A stretch of 5,751 nucleotides of DNA from Deltaproteobacteria bacterium (GTDB taxonomy: Bacteria; Desulfobacterota; Syntrophia; Syntrophales; Smithellaceae), in assembly GCA_017860985.1 (NCBI GenBank), contig JAGFXG010000098.1:1-5751 (forward strand), given 5' to 3'. The notes below the pieces were generated by a model, which was given only the letters and a program-made list of their open reading frames with translations, was not told the DNA's origin and searched no databases. The position numbers and the translations under genes were made by a program. Of this stretch, positions 1 to 5,751 are shown in pieces (the first letter of the stretch is position 1; every line of letters starts with the position of its first letter).

Positions 1-864
1 ATTGCCGTGATTACCAATATTGACCGTGAACATCTTGATTATTACCCGGGTATTGAAGAAATAAAGGACGCTTTTTTAAAGTTTGCCAATATCGTTCCCT
101 TCTATGGCTGTGTGGTGATGTGCAATGACAATGAGCATGTCCGCGAAATTGCCGGATCCATCAAACGACGAGCCATCACGTACGGCATTGATCATCCTGC
201 GGATTATTCCGCGAGGAATATCCAATTTCTGGAGACGAAAACAGTTTATAGTTTATTCTATCATGAAGAGAAACTGGGTGATGTCGAATTATTCGTCCCG
301 GGGCTTTTCAATGTTTACAACTCAATGGCCGCTGTGGCGGTGGGGCGGGAACTCGCGCTGGATATGACAACCATCAGGAAGGGTTTACAGAGTTTTTCAG
401 GTGTCCAGCGGCGCCTGGAAATCAAGGGCCGTTCGCTGGGGATTACGGTGGTGGATGATTATGGTCATCACCCGACGGAAATCATGGCGACACTGGCTGC
501 GGCCCGGCAAATGTGGAAAGGACGGCTGATCGTGATTTTCCAGCCGCACCGCTTTACGCGTACAAAGGCGCTCTTTGATGAATTTACCCGATCGTTCGGT
601 GACGCAGATGTGCTGCTGCTCAACGATATCTACCCGGCATCTGAGGCGCCGATTCCCGGAATCAATTCCGCCGCTCTCTGGGCAGCCATCAAGGAAAGCG
701 GCCACCCGAACGTGGAATACATTGGTCAGGCGCGGAACACGATGGACTTTCTGCTGGCCAATACAAAGCCCGGTGACACGGTGATCACGCTGGGCGCAGG
801 CAGTGTATATAAAATCGGCGAGGCTTTTTTGGAACAGCTGGACAGGCAGGGAGAGAAAAAATGA
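1..864 (+). CDS. murC: UDP-N-acetylmuramate--L-alanine ligase MurC, 3' part (5' end outside window)
   Basis: MurC uses ATP to join L-alanine to UDP-MurNAc, the first step of peptide stem assembly, in the cytoplasm. The reading frame is open from base 1, and 287 residues are visible; MurC proteins are usually about 450-490 residues, so roughly the first 170-200 (UDP-binding domain and the ATP P-loop) lie upstream. A GTG at base 7 is not the start, because it sits inside the conserved central-domain motif AVITNIDREHLDYY (visible residues 2-15). Further family signatures are the Mur ligase motif PGLFNVYN (100-107), the C-terminal domain entry GVQRRLEI (134-141), the MurC hallmark DDYGHHPTEI (152-161), FQPHRFTRTK (180-189), DIYPASEAPIPG (209-220) and TLGAGSVYKIGE (263-274). 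The motif 100-107 has Phe where MurC proteins usually have His. The stop codon overlaps the murB start by four bases (ATGA), indicating one transcript and coupled translation. Confidence 0.97.
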   Translation: MAVITNIDREHLDYYPGIEEIKDAFLKFANIVPFYGCVVMCNDNEHVREIAGSIKRRAITYGIDHPADYSARNIQFLETKTVYSLFYHEEKLGDVELFVPGLFNVYNSMAAVAVGRELALDMTTIRKGLQSFSGVQRRLEIKGRSLGITVVDDYGHHPTEIMATLAAARQMWKGRLIVIFQPHRFTRTKALFDEFTRSFGDADVLLLNDIYPASEAPIPGINSAALWAAIKESGHPNVEYIGQARNTMDFLLANTKPGDTVITLGAGSVYKIGEAFLEQLDRQGEKK

Positions 865-1790
865 CGGCACGCAGTCAGGCCATACAGGATGCGCTCGCTG
901 GCATGGACATCGGTAAAATATGGTACGATGAATCGATGTCGCGTCATGCTTCCCTGAAACTGGGGGGCAGGGTAGACGCGCTGGTCATTGTTGAATCCGA
1001 AGATCAGCTCCGGGAAGTGATTCAAAGACTGAAAGCGGGAAATATTCCATTTATGCCGGTTGGCAACCTCACCAACATCATTGTGCGTGACGGCGGATAC
1101 CGCGGGGTTATGTTGTGGATGCGCGGATTGGATCAGGCTGCCTGTGAGCCGGCGGATGGAGGACAATATTATATTTACGCACAGGCTGGTGTGGGACTTG
1201 CCCGGGTTGTAGGACTTGCGGCTGCAGAGGAATTAACGGGCCTGGAGTTCTGCACGGGGATACCCGGAAGTGTGGGGGGGGCCGTCTGGATGAACGCCGG
1301 TGCGTATGGAACGGAAATCAAGGATGTCATTTCCAGCGTGACGGTGGTTGACGGCCGCGGAGAAAAGAAAATATTGCGGCGTGAGAAGATTGCCTTTGCC
1401 TATCGCCGGTCAAACCTGCCTGTGGATGTTATTGTGTGCAAGGCTTGCTTTATTCTGAAAAAAGGCAACGAAGCACAAATTCGGGAGCGGATGGCCCAGA
1501 TCATGAAATGGCGGCAGGAAAAACATCCGCTGCAGTATCCCAGCGCGGGTTCGGTATTTAAGAATCTGCCCGGACTTCCCGCCGGCAAATTGATTGAAGA
1601 ACTGGGCTTGAAGGGGATGAGGCGCGGTGATGCTCAGGTTTCGAAACAGCATGCCAATTTTATCATCAACAAAGGCCGGGGGACGGCTCAGGACGTGCTC
1701 ACGCTGATTACGCTGATTCAGGAGAAGGCCAGAAAAGAAAGGGGCGTCGAACTGGAAACAGAAGTGATGATTATTGGAGAGGAACTATGA
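861..1790 (+). CDS. murB: UDP-N-acetylenolpyruvoylglucosamine reductase MurB (type II)
   Basis: MurB is a cytoplasmic FAD flavoenzyme that uses NADPH to reduce UDP-GlcNAc-enolpyruvate to UDP-MurNAc. The 309-residue length fits the shorter type II class. The N-terminal FAD-binding part shows HASLKLGGRVDALV (29-42), the loop VGNLTNIIVRDGG (67-79) and FCTGIPGSVGGAVWMNAGAYG (starting at 130). The C-terminal substrate domain shows YRRS (181-184) with the expected catalytic Arg182, YPSAGSVFKN (226-235) with the proton-donor Ser231, and a closing ELETEV (297-302) carrying the expected catalytic Glu, probably Glu301. The loop at 67-79 departs from the usual GxGSN or GxGTN. The ATG start at 861 has AGGGAGAG five bases upstream inside murC and leaves a normal-length N-terminus before the GG motif. 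A run of eight G occurs at 1274-1281 within the codons for Val138-Gly139-Gly140. The stop overlaps the ftsQ start by ATGA. Confidence 0.97.
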   Translation: MTARSQAIQDALAGMDIGKIWYDESMSRHASLKLGGRVDALVIVESEDQLREVIQRLKAGNIPFMPVGNLTNIIVRDGGYRGVMLWMRGLDQAACEPADGGQYYIYAQAGVGLARVVGLAAAEELTGLEFCTGIPGSVGGAVWMNAGAYGTEIKDVISSVTVVDGRGEKKILRREKIAFAYRRSNLPVDVIVCKACFILKKGNEAQIRERMAQIMKWRQEKHPLQYPSAGSVFKNLPGLPAGKLIEELGLKGMRRGDAQVSKQHANFIINKGRGTAQDVLTLITLIQEKARKERGVELETEVMIIGEEL

Positions 1791-2632
1791 ACAAAAAAAT
1801 AAAACTCAGCCTGGAAGCCAGAAAGAACCGACTGCGCCGGCGCATGATTGACGCGCTGGGCGAATCTCTGGGCGCGCTGGGTCTGCTGGCCGCCGCGACT
1901 GTCCTGGGTGCGCTGTTTGTTTATGCCTACAGTGCGATTATGAGTGCCCCGTATTTTTCGATCAGGGAAGTATCCGTACGCGGGGTGAAAGAGCTGACGG
2001 AAAAAGACATTCTGGCCGTGGCAAAAATCAGGATGCGTTCGAATATCCTGTCTGTGAATACAGATGCTGTGGCCAAACGGATATCCGAGAATCCCTGGAT
2101 CAAAAGTGTTTATGTCGGCAGGGAGCTGCCGGATCGCCTTGTTCTCGAGGTCCAGGAGCGGACACCGGTTGCCCTGGTCAAGCAGGCGGGCGCTTTATAC
2201 CTGATGGATGTAGATGGTTTTGTTTTTAAGAAATTGTCCAGGGCCGATGAAGTTGATCTTGCCATTCTGTCTGGTGTGGATGTTCGGGCAAAATCACCAT
2301 CCGTGCTGGTGGGTGAGGCGCTGAAACTTTTGGAGAGGCTTTCCGCCGCAGATCAGCATACGTTTCTGGGGGAAGTTTCAGAAATTCATGTTGACGAGGT
2401 GTTCGGCTTATCCATCCTGACGGATAAGGGTCTGCATTTGAAACTGGGTCGGGAGAATTTTGCAGGCAAATTGAATCAACTGCATGTTGTTCTGGCGGAT
2501 CTGGAAAAGAGAGGATTGAAAAACGGTCATTTGTTTGTCGATCTGGCCGATATTTCCAAAGTGACCGTGCAGCGAAAGGACACTCTGGGAAAGGCGCAGG
2601 ACCAGAAAAAAGGACCGCAGTACAGAATATAA
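1787..2632 (+). CDS. ftsQ: Cell division protein FtsQ (POTRA domain, bitopic membrane protein)
   Basis: FtsQ (DivIB in Gram-positives) is a low-abundance inner-membrane protein that recruits FtsB/FtsL and later divisome parts. The 281-residue product starts with a basic cytoplasmic tail (KK, RKNRLRRR within 3-19), followed by one hydrophobic segment at about 29-53, giving an N-in topology. The periplasmic POTRA domain runs from about 56 to 127: YFSIREVSVRG, then NPWIKSVYVGRELPDRLVLE and VQERTPVAL, all typical of the family. The FtsQ/DivIB beta domain follows to about residue 255, including LYLMDVDGFVFKK (138-150) and HLFVDLADISKVTVQ (248-262). The last 19 residues are polar and probably flexible. 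The start overlaps the murB stop (ATGA at 1787-1790) and has GGAGAGG at 1776-1782, so translational coupling to murB is likely. In many relatives ddl lies between murB and ftsQ; here it is absent. FtsQ sequences diverge strongly, so the name rests on domain layout, motifs and position before ftsA. Confidence 0.95.
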   Translation: MNKKIKLSLEARKNRLRRRMIDALGESLGALGLLAAATVLGALFVYAYSAIMSAPYFSIREVSVRGVKELTEKDILAVAKIRMRSNILSVNTDAVAKRISENPWIKSVYVGRELPDRLVLEVQERTPVALVKQAGALYLMDVDGFVFKKLSRADEVDLAILSGVDVRAKSPSVLVGEALKLLERLSAADQHTFLGEVSEIHVDEVFGLSILTDKGLHLKLGRENFAGKLNQLHVVLADLEKRGLKNGHLFVDLADISKVTVQRKDTLGKAQDQKKGPQYRI

Positions 2633-2667
2633 ATGAATGCCTGAAGGCTGCAAAGAAGGGTGACATT

Positions 2668-3894
2668 ATGGGGAGAAAAAGCAACGTTCTGGTGGGGATT
2701 GATATTGGAACGACGAAAACGACGGCGATTGTCGGTGAGATGACGGAAACCGGTATCGACATCATCGGCATGGGAATAACACCGGCCAAAGAGTTAAAAA
2801 AGGGCGGATTGGTCAACATAGACAATACCGTCGAAGCGGTTAAAAAAGCCGTGGAGGATGCCGAACACATGTCCGGCTGCCGCATCAATTCTGCATATGT
2901 CGGTATTGCCGGCAGCCATATCAAAGGACAGAATTCACTGGGGATCGTTGCGGTCAAGGGCCGGGAAGTCGGCGAAGACGATCTGTTAAGAGCGGTCGAA
3001 GCATCCAAGGCCATTGCCATTCCCGTGGATCGGGAGATATTGCACACACTGCCCCAGAACTACGTGGTGGACGGCCAGGATGGCATTCGTGATCCCGTGG
3101 GAATGTCGGGTGTGCGCCTGGAGGCGAAAGTCCATATCGTCACCGGCGCGTCTGCTTCCATACAAAATGTGGTGAAATCCGTCAATCGTGTCGGCCTCGA
3201 TATCGAAGATGTTGTTCTGGAGCAGCTAGCGGCAAGCGAAGCGGTTCTCGGTGACGATGAAAAAGATCTAGGTGTCGCCCTGATTGACATCGGAGGATCC
3301 ACTACCGGAATTGCGATTTTCGCGGAAGGCAGCATCAAGCATACGGCCACCCTGCCGGTGGGCGGGAATTTCCTGACGTCGGATATTGCGACCGGTTTGC
3401 GCACGCCTTTTGCGGAGGCGGAAAAAATAAAGATGAAATACGGTTGTGCATTGACGTCAATGATTCCGAAAGAAGAAACCATTGAAGTACCCAGCGTCGG
3501 CGGCCGGGAAGCGCGCATGGTATCCCGTCAGATTCTGGGAAGAATCATTGAACCCCGTATGGATGAAATTCTTAATATGGCACTGAAGGAAATGGTCCGT
3601 TCCGGTTACGAAGATTTGCTGGCGGCAGGTCTCGTGCTGACCGGCGGCGCGTCGCTTTTACCGGGTTTAGCTGAAATGGCGGAACAGATTTTTGACATGC
3701 CGGTACGCCTGGGCAGTCCGGCGGGTGTCGGCGGATTAAGCGATGTAGCCAATTCACCGGCTTTTGCCGTCGGGGTTGGTTTGATTATTTACGGCAGTAA
3801 AAACATGTCCGGCGATTCGGTTTACCGCAAGACGGGTAATGTTTTCAGTGAATTTATAAAAACAGTTAAGAAATGGTTTTTGGAGTTTTTCTAA
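2668..3894 (+). CDS. ftsA: Cell division protein FtsA (actin-like FtsZ membrane anchor)
   Basis: FtsA is an actin/Hsp70-fold protein that binds ATP, binds the FtsZ C-terminal peptide and anchors the Z-ring to the inner membrane. The 408-residue length is usual. The phosphate-1 motif is GIDIGTTKTTAIVGE (10-24). The FtsA-specific 1C (SHS2) domain covers about 85-165 and includes LPQNYVVDGQDGIRDPVGMSG (from 128). The phosphate-2 motif is DIGGSTTGIAIF (207-218), followed by LPVGGNFLTSDIATGLRTPF (229-248). The adenosine motif is VLTGGASLLPGLAE (323-336). The C-terminus SEFIKTVKKWFLEFF (394-408) is an amphipathic membrane-targeting helix with basic and aromatic faces. The phosphate-2 motif is unusual: many relatives have DIGGGTTD or DIGGGTMD there, so Ser211 and Gly214 replace the usual Gly and Asp. 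The ATG start has a moderate AAGAAGGGTGA element at 2653-2663. The gene lies 35 bases after ftsQ and 18 bases before ftsZ. Confidence 0.98.
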   Translation: MGRKSNVLVGIDIGTTKTTAIVGEMTETGIDIIGMGITPAKELKKGGLVNIDNTVEAVKKAVEDAEHMSGCRINSAYVGIAGSHIKGQNSLGIVAVKGREVGEDDLLRAVEASKAIAIPVDREILHTLPQNYVVDGQDGIRDPVGMSGVRLEAKVHIVTGASASIQNVVKSVNRVGLDIEDVVLEQLAASEAVLGDDEKDLGVALIDIGGSTTGIAIFAEGSIKHTATLPVGGNFLTSDIATGLRTPFAEAEKIKMKYGCALTSMIPKEETIEVPSVGGREARMVSRQILGRIIEPRMDEILNMALKEMVRSGYEDLLAAGLVLTGGASLLPGLAEMAEQIFDMPVRLGSPAGVGGLSDVANSPAFAVGVGLIIYGSKNMSGDSVYRKTGNVFSEFIKTVKKWFLEFF

Positions 3895-3896
3895 AC

Positions 3897-3907
3897 AAAG
3901 GAGGGGG
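3897..3907 (+). promoter_or_regulatory. Strong ribosome binding site of ftsZ
   Basis: The sequence AAAGGAGGGGG contains a perfect AAGGAGG core at 3898-3904. It lies eight bases before the ATG at 3913, which is ideal spacing, but only two bases before the in-frame GTG at 3907, which is too close to be used. This site therefore fixes the ftsZ start at 3913. It is the strongest Shine-Dalgarno sequence in the window, better than those of murB, ftsQ and ftsA, and agrees with the need for much more FtsZ than FtsQ or FtsA. Confidence 0.9.
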
Positions 3908-3912
3908 TGCGC

Positions 3913-5064
3913 ATGTTTGAACTAACGGAGGTATGTATCGAAAATTCGGCAAGAATCAAAGTTATTGGCGCGGGAGGGGGCGGCGGCAACGCCGTCAATA
4001 CGATGATTTCCTATTCGCTCCGGGGAGTCGATTTTATGATCGCGAACACCGACTCTCAGGCGCTGGGAGCATCGAATGCTCCCGTCAAAATCCAGATCGG
4101 CGCTGAAGTCACCAAGGGACTGGGGGCCGGTTCCAATCCGGACATCGGAAGGCAGGCGGCGCTGGAATCCCGCGATGAAATCCGCCGTCAACTGGAAGGC
4201 GCGGATATGATTTTCATCACCGCGGGCCTGGGAGGGGGAACGGGCACAGGCGCTGCGCCGGTGATTGCGCAGGTGGCTCGTGAAAGCGGGGCCTTGACCG
4301 TTGCCGTGGTGACGAAGCCTTTTCAGTTTGAGGGCAAAAAACGGAATTTGCAGGCCGAGGAAGGCATCGTGCAGCTGCGCGACGTGGTTGATACCCTGAT
4401 TGTTGTTCCCAATCAGCGGCTGCTGAGCCTGGGCGGGCGAGGGCTTTCGCTTCTGGATGCTTTCAAAAAGGCGGATGATATTCTTTATCAGGCTGTCAAG
4501 GGCATATCCGATCTGATTGTTGTTCCGGGCTTGATTAACCTCGATTTCGCCGATGTAAAAAACATCATGTGCAATATGGGTATGGCGCTCATGGGTACCG
4601 GCACGGCCAGTGGTGAGAACCGTGCTGTCGAGGCCGCACAGAGGGCGATTTCATCTCCGCTTCTGGAAGACAATACGATTCAGGGGGCGCAGGGGATCCT
4701 GCTCAGCATCACCGGCGGACCGGACATGAGCCTGTACGAAGTCAATGAGGCTTCATCTCTGATTCAGGCCGAGGCGCATGAAGACGCAAATATCATTTTC
4801 GGCACGGTTATTGATGAGAACATGAAGGATGAAATCAGGATTACCGTCATTGCGACCGGATTTGAAGATGCAATGAAGAAAAAACAGACGCCGTCCAATG
4901 TGGCTCATCTGGGCGGTTTCCGGAAAGAAGATTTATCGACGCCGGCGTACCTGCGCAAGGAAAAATCCCGTGACCAGGCCAATGTGCTGACCATCGGGAT
5001 CAACGATGAAAGTCAAAACGTCGATATCGATATTCCCACGTTCCTGCGCAGGCAGGCAGACTAG
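3913..5064 (+). CDS. ftsZ: Cell division protein FtsZ (tubulin-like GTPase)
   Basis: FtsZ polymerises with GTP into the cytoplasmic Z-ring that organises division. The product is 383 residues from the ATG at 3913; an in-frame GTG at 3907 would add only MR and is rejected on Shine-Dalgarno spacing. The N-terminus [19 protein letters not shown] is family-like. Nucleotide-binding elements are [11 protein letters not shown] (19-29), NTDSQAL (45-51), the tubulin signature [12 protein letters not shown] (105-116) and [20 protein letters not shown] (165-184). The T7 synergy loop NLDFADV (209-215) has both catalytic aspartates, Asp211 and Asp214. The C-terminal domain includes [11 protein letters not shown] (228-238) and [15 protein letters not shown] (266-280). 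A linker of about 50 residues (about 320-369) leads to the C-terminal peptide [10 protein letters not shown] (371-380), which binds FtsA. Everything expected for an active FtsZ is present. It is the last dcw gene here; 122 bases separate it from the next gene. Confidence 0.99.
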   Translation: MFELTEVCIENSARIKVIGAGGGGGNAVNTMISYSLRGVDFMIANTDSQALGASNAPVKIQIGAEVTKGLGAGSNPDIGRQAALESRDEIRRQLEGADMIFITAGLGGGTGTGAAPVIAQVARESGALTVAVVTKPFQFEGKKRNLQAEEGIVQLRDVVDTLIVVPNQRLLSLGGRGLSLLDAFKKADDILYQAVKGISDLIVVPGLINLDFADVKNIMCNMGMALMGTGTASGENRAVEAAQRAISSPLLEDNTIQGAQGILLSITGGPDMSLYEVNEASSLIQAEAHEDANIIFGTVIDENMKDEIRITVIATGFEDAMKKKQTPSNVAHLGGFRKEDLSTPAYLRKEKSRDQANVLTIGINDESQNVDIDIPTFLRRQAD

Positions 5065-5186
5065 AAGCCTGTTCGTGGTTTTCTGACGGATGCCGTTTTG
5101 TTTCCCCTGACCGGGAAGACGGGTTATATCGTTATGGTGAACGTGATATGACATGAACGCGGCTAAACAGAGGCCATGTTAGGCGC
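5065..5186 (+). other. Gap after ftsZ with two small hairpins, no clear terminator or promoter
   Basis: No coding region with usable start and length is seen here; the longest candidate is a nine-codon ORF at 5153-5182. Two small dyads are visible. ACGG-ATG-CCGT at 5086-5096 is followed by TTTGTTT, which resembles a very weak intrinsic terminator with only a 4-bp stem. TTCCC-CTGACC-GGGAA at 5102-5117 is a 5-bp stem with no T run after it. A TTATAT at 5124-5129 could be a -10 element, but the only -35-like sequence (TTGTTT, 5098-5103) is 20 bases away, which is too far. The gap may attenuate transcription out of ftsZ, or hold an unrecognised promoter for the next gene; neither can be shown from sequence alone. 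Confidence 0.4.
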
Positions 5187-5751
5187 ATGAACTGGAAACA
5201 GAAAAAAAAATGCGAAACCCTTTTGTCCCGGGAGCAGGGTTTTGTTAAGAAAATCTGGGGAACCTGCCATACGGTTTGCTTGGCTTATCCCAATCGCTAC
5301 CGGATCGGCATGGCCAACCTCGGGTTTCAGGCCGTATACAAGATATTTAACGAGTTGCCCTCCTTTCTTTGTGAAAGAGTGTTTCTGTCCGTGTCCGGTG
5401 ACGACGCCGAATTCGTCGCCGGCGCGGCGGAAACAGTAAGCCTGGAAAGTCAAAAACCCATCGCTGACTTTGATATTCTGGCCGTATCCGTCTCATTTGA
5501 AAACGATTATCCATCCATTCTGAAAATTCTGGAGCGAAGCGGTATTCCGCTTAAGGCGAAGGATCGTGATGAGCGCTATCCGCTGGTGATTGGCGGAGGG
5601 ATTGCGCTGACGTTGAATCCCGAACCGCTGGCTGATTATTTTGATGTTTTATTATTGGGTGAAGCCGAAGAAATTCTGCCGCAGTTCGCACGTGTATTCG
5701 CTGAATCAAGACAGCCGGCCCTTAACCGGAAAGATATGCTCCTCGATATGC
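5187..5751 (+). CDS. B12-binding-type radical SAM protein, N-terminal part (3' end outside window)
   Basis: The visible 188 residues resemble the N-terminus of COG1032-type radical SAM proteins with a B12-binding-like domain, a group often found after ftsZ in Deltaproteobacteria (from memory). Signatures are VCLAYPNRYRIGMANLGFQA (30-49), the equivalent of the family's yPnxYxxGMsNLGFQ, then ELPSFLCERVFL (56-67), FDILAVSVSFENDYP (95-109), PLVIGGGIALTLNPEP (132-147) and ADYFDVLLLGEAEE (149-162). The ATG at 5187 is the first start after an in-frame stop at 5154-5156 and gives a basic N-terminus (MNWKQKKK). Its ribosome site is weak: TTAGG at 5179-5183 is too close and CAGAGG at 5168-5173 is rather far. 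Codons 6-8 are a run of nine A (5202-5210). The CxxxCxxC cluster motif would lie beyond the window, so the radical SAM assignment is by family resemblance. Substrate and reaction are unknown. Some relatives carry a C-terminal DUF2344 domain, which cannot be checked here. Confidence 0.85.
   Translation, partial: MNWKQKKKCETLLSREQGFVKKIWGTCHTVCLAYPNRYRIGMANLGFQAVYKIFNELPSFLCERVFLSVSGDDAEFVAGAAETVSLESQKPIADFDILAVSVSFENDYPSILKILERSGIPLKAKDRDERYPLVIGGGIALTLNPEPLADYFDVLLLGEAEEILPQFARVFAESRQPALNRKDMLLDM

Noticed and set aside
397..870. Minus-strand open frame of 157 codons under the 3' half of murC
   Set aside because: It lies opposite the conserved MurC motifs and has no family-like features of its own.
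2633..2644. Tiny ORF ATG AAT GCC TGA immediately after the ftsQ stop
   Set aside because: Three codons with no upstream ribosome site of its own; there is nothing to support a leader peptide for ftsA.
2226..3047. Open reading frame of 273 codons on the minus strand across the end of ftsQ and the start of ftsA
   Set aside because: It is antisense to two clear genes, crosses their boundary, and its translation is rich in Ser/Pro with no recognisable motif. This is the usual shadow of codon bias.
3927..4007. GGAGG followed by an out-of-frame ATG at 3933 just inside ftsZ
   Set aside because: The spacing is only one to two bases, the frame is short (about 24 codons), and the bases are explained by the FtsZ codons Thr-Glu-Val.
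5098..5129. Possible promoter TTGTTT ... TTATAT after ftsZ
   Set aside because: Spacing of 20 bases is too long and both elements are imperfect; A/T-rich hexamers of this kind arise by chance.
5153..5182. Nine-codon ORF in the gap before the radical SAM gene
   Set aside because: It has no clear ribosome binding site and no informative codon pattern such as repeated regulatory codons, so a leader peptide is not supported.
5163..5453. Minus-strand open frame of 96 codons at the start of the radical SAM gene
   Set aside because: The + strand frame here carries conserved family motifs; the minus-strand translation does not resemble anything I know.
1..5751. Search for mobile elements, CRISPR repeats, tRNA or rRNA genes and composition breaks
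   Set aside because: Coding density is near complete with uniform dcw genes on one strand; no terminal inverted repeats, direct repeat arrays, cloverleaf or foreign-looking segment was seen by eye.

Overview
This window is a stretch of a bacterial dcw (division and cell wall) cluster. All genes are on the + strand and tightly packed. The order is murC (3' part only) - murB - ftsQ - ftsA - ftsZ, followed after a 122-base gap by the 5' part of a gene for a B12-binding-type radical SAM protein. The gene order, the FtsZ C-terminal peptide, the murB-ftsQ-ftsA-ftsZ wording of the motifs and a COG1032-type radical SAM gene after ftsZ all suggest a Gram-negative bacterium of the former Deltaproteobacteria (Desulfobacterota), perhaps near Syntrophus/Smithella. 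The middling GC content fits this. The taxon is an inference from remembered gene order and protein style, not from a search.

Layout: bases 1-864 hold the last 287 residues of MurC (UDP-N-acetylmuramate--L-alanine ligase). MurB (861-1790) overlaps murC by ATGA, and ftsQ (1787-2632) overlaps murB in the same way, so these three are probably translationally coupled. ftsA (2668-3894) follows after 35 bases. ftsZ (3913-5064) follows after 18 bases behind a very strong Shine-Dalgarno sequence, which fits the high amount of FtsZ a cell needs. Bases 5065-5186 carry no convincing gene; they hold two small hairpins but no clear terminator or promoter. The last gene starts at 5187 and runs off the window.

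How the genes work together: MurB completes UDP-MurNAc by reducing UDP-GlcNAc-enolpyruvate, and MurC adds the first amino acid (L-Ala) of the peptide stem, both in the cytoplasm. FtsZ polymerises into the division ring, FtsA tethers it to the membrane through its C-terminal amphipathic helix, and FtsQ is the bitopic membrane protein that links the ring to the later periplasmic divisome. The radical SAM protein has no established role in division; its position behind ftsZ is the main open question of the window.

The region is largely ordinary. I see no mobile element, CRISPR array, RNA gene or foreign-looking segment. Points worth a second look are unusual residues in the nucleotide-binding motif of FtsA and in the FAD-binding loop of MurB, the absence of ddl between murB and ftsQ, two long homopolymer runs inside coding sequence, and the linked radical SAM gene.
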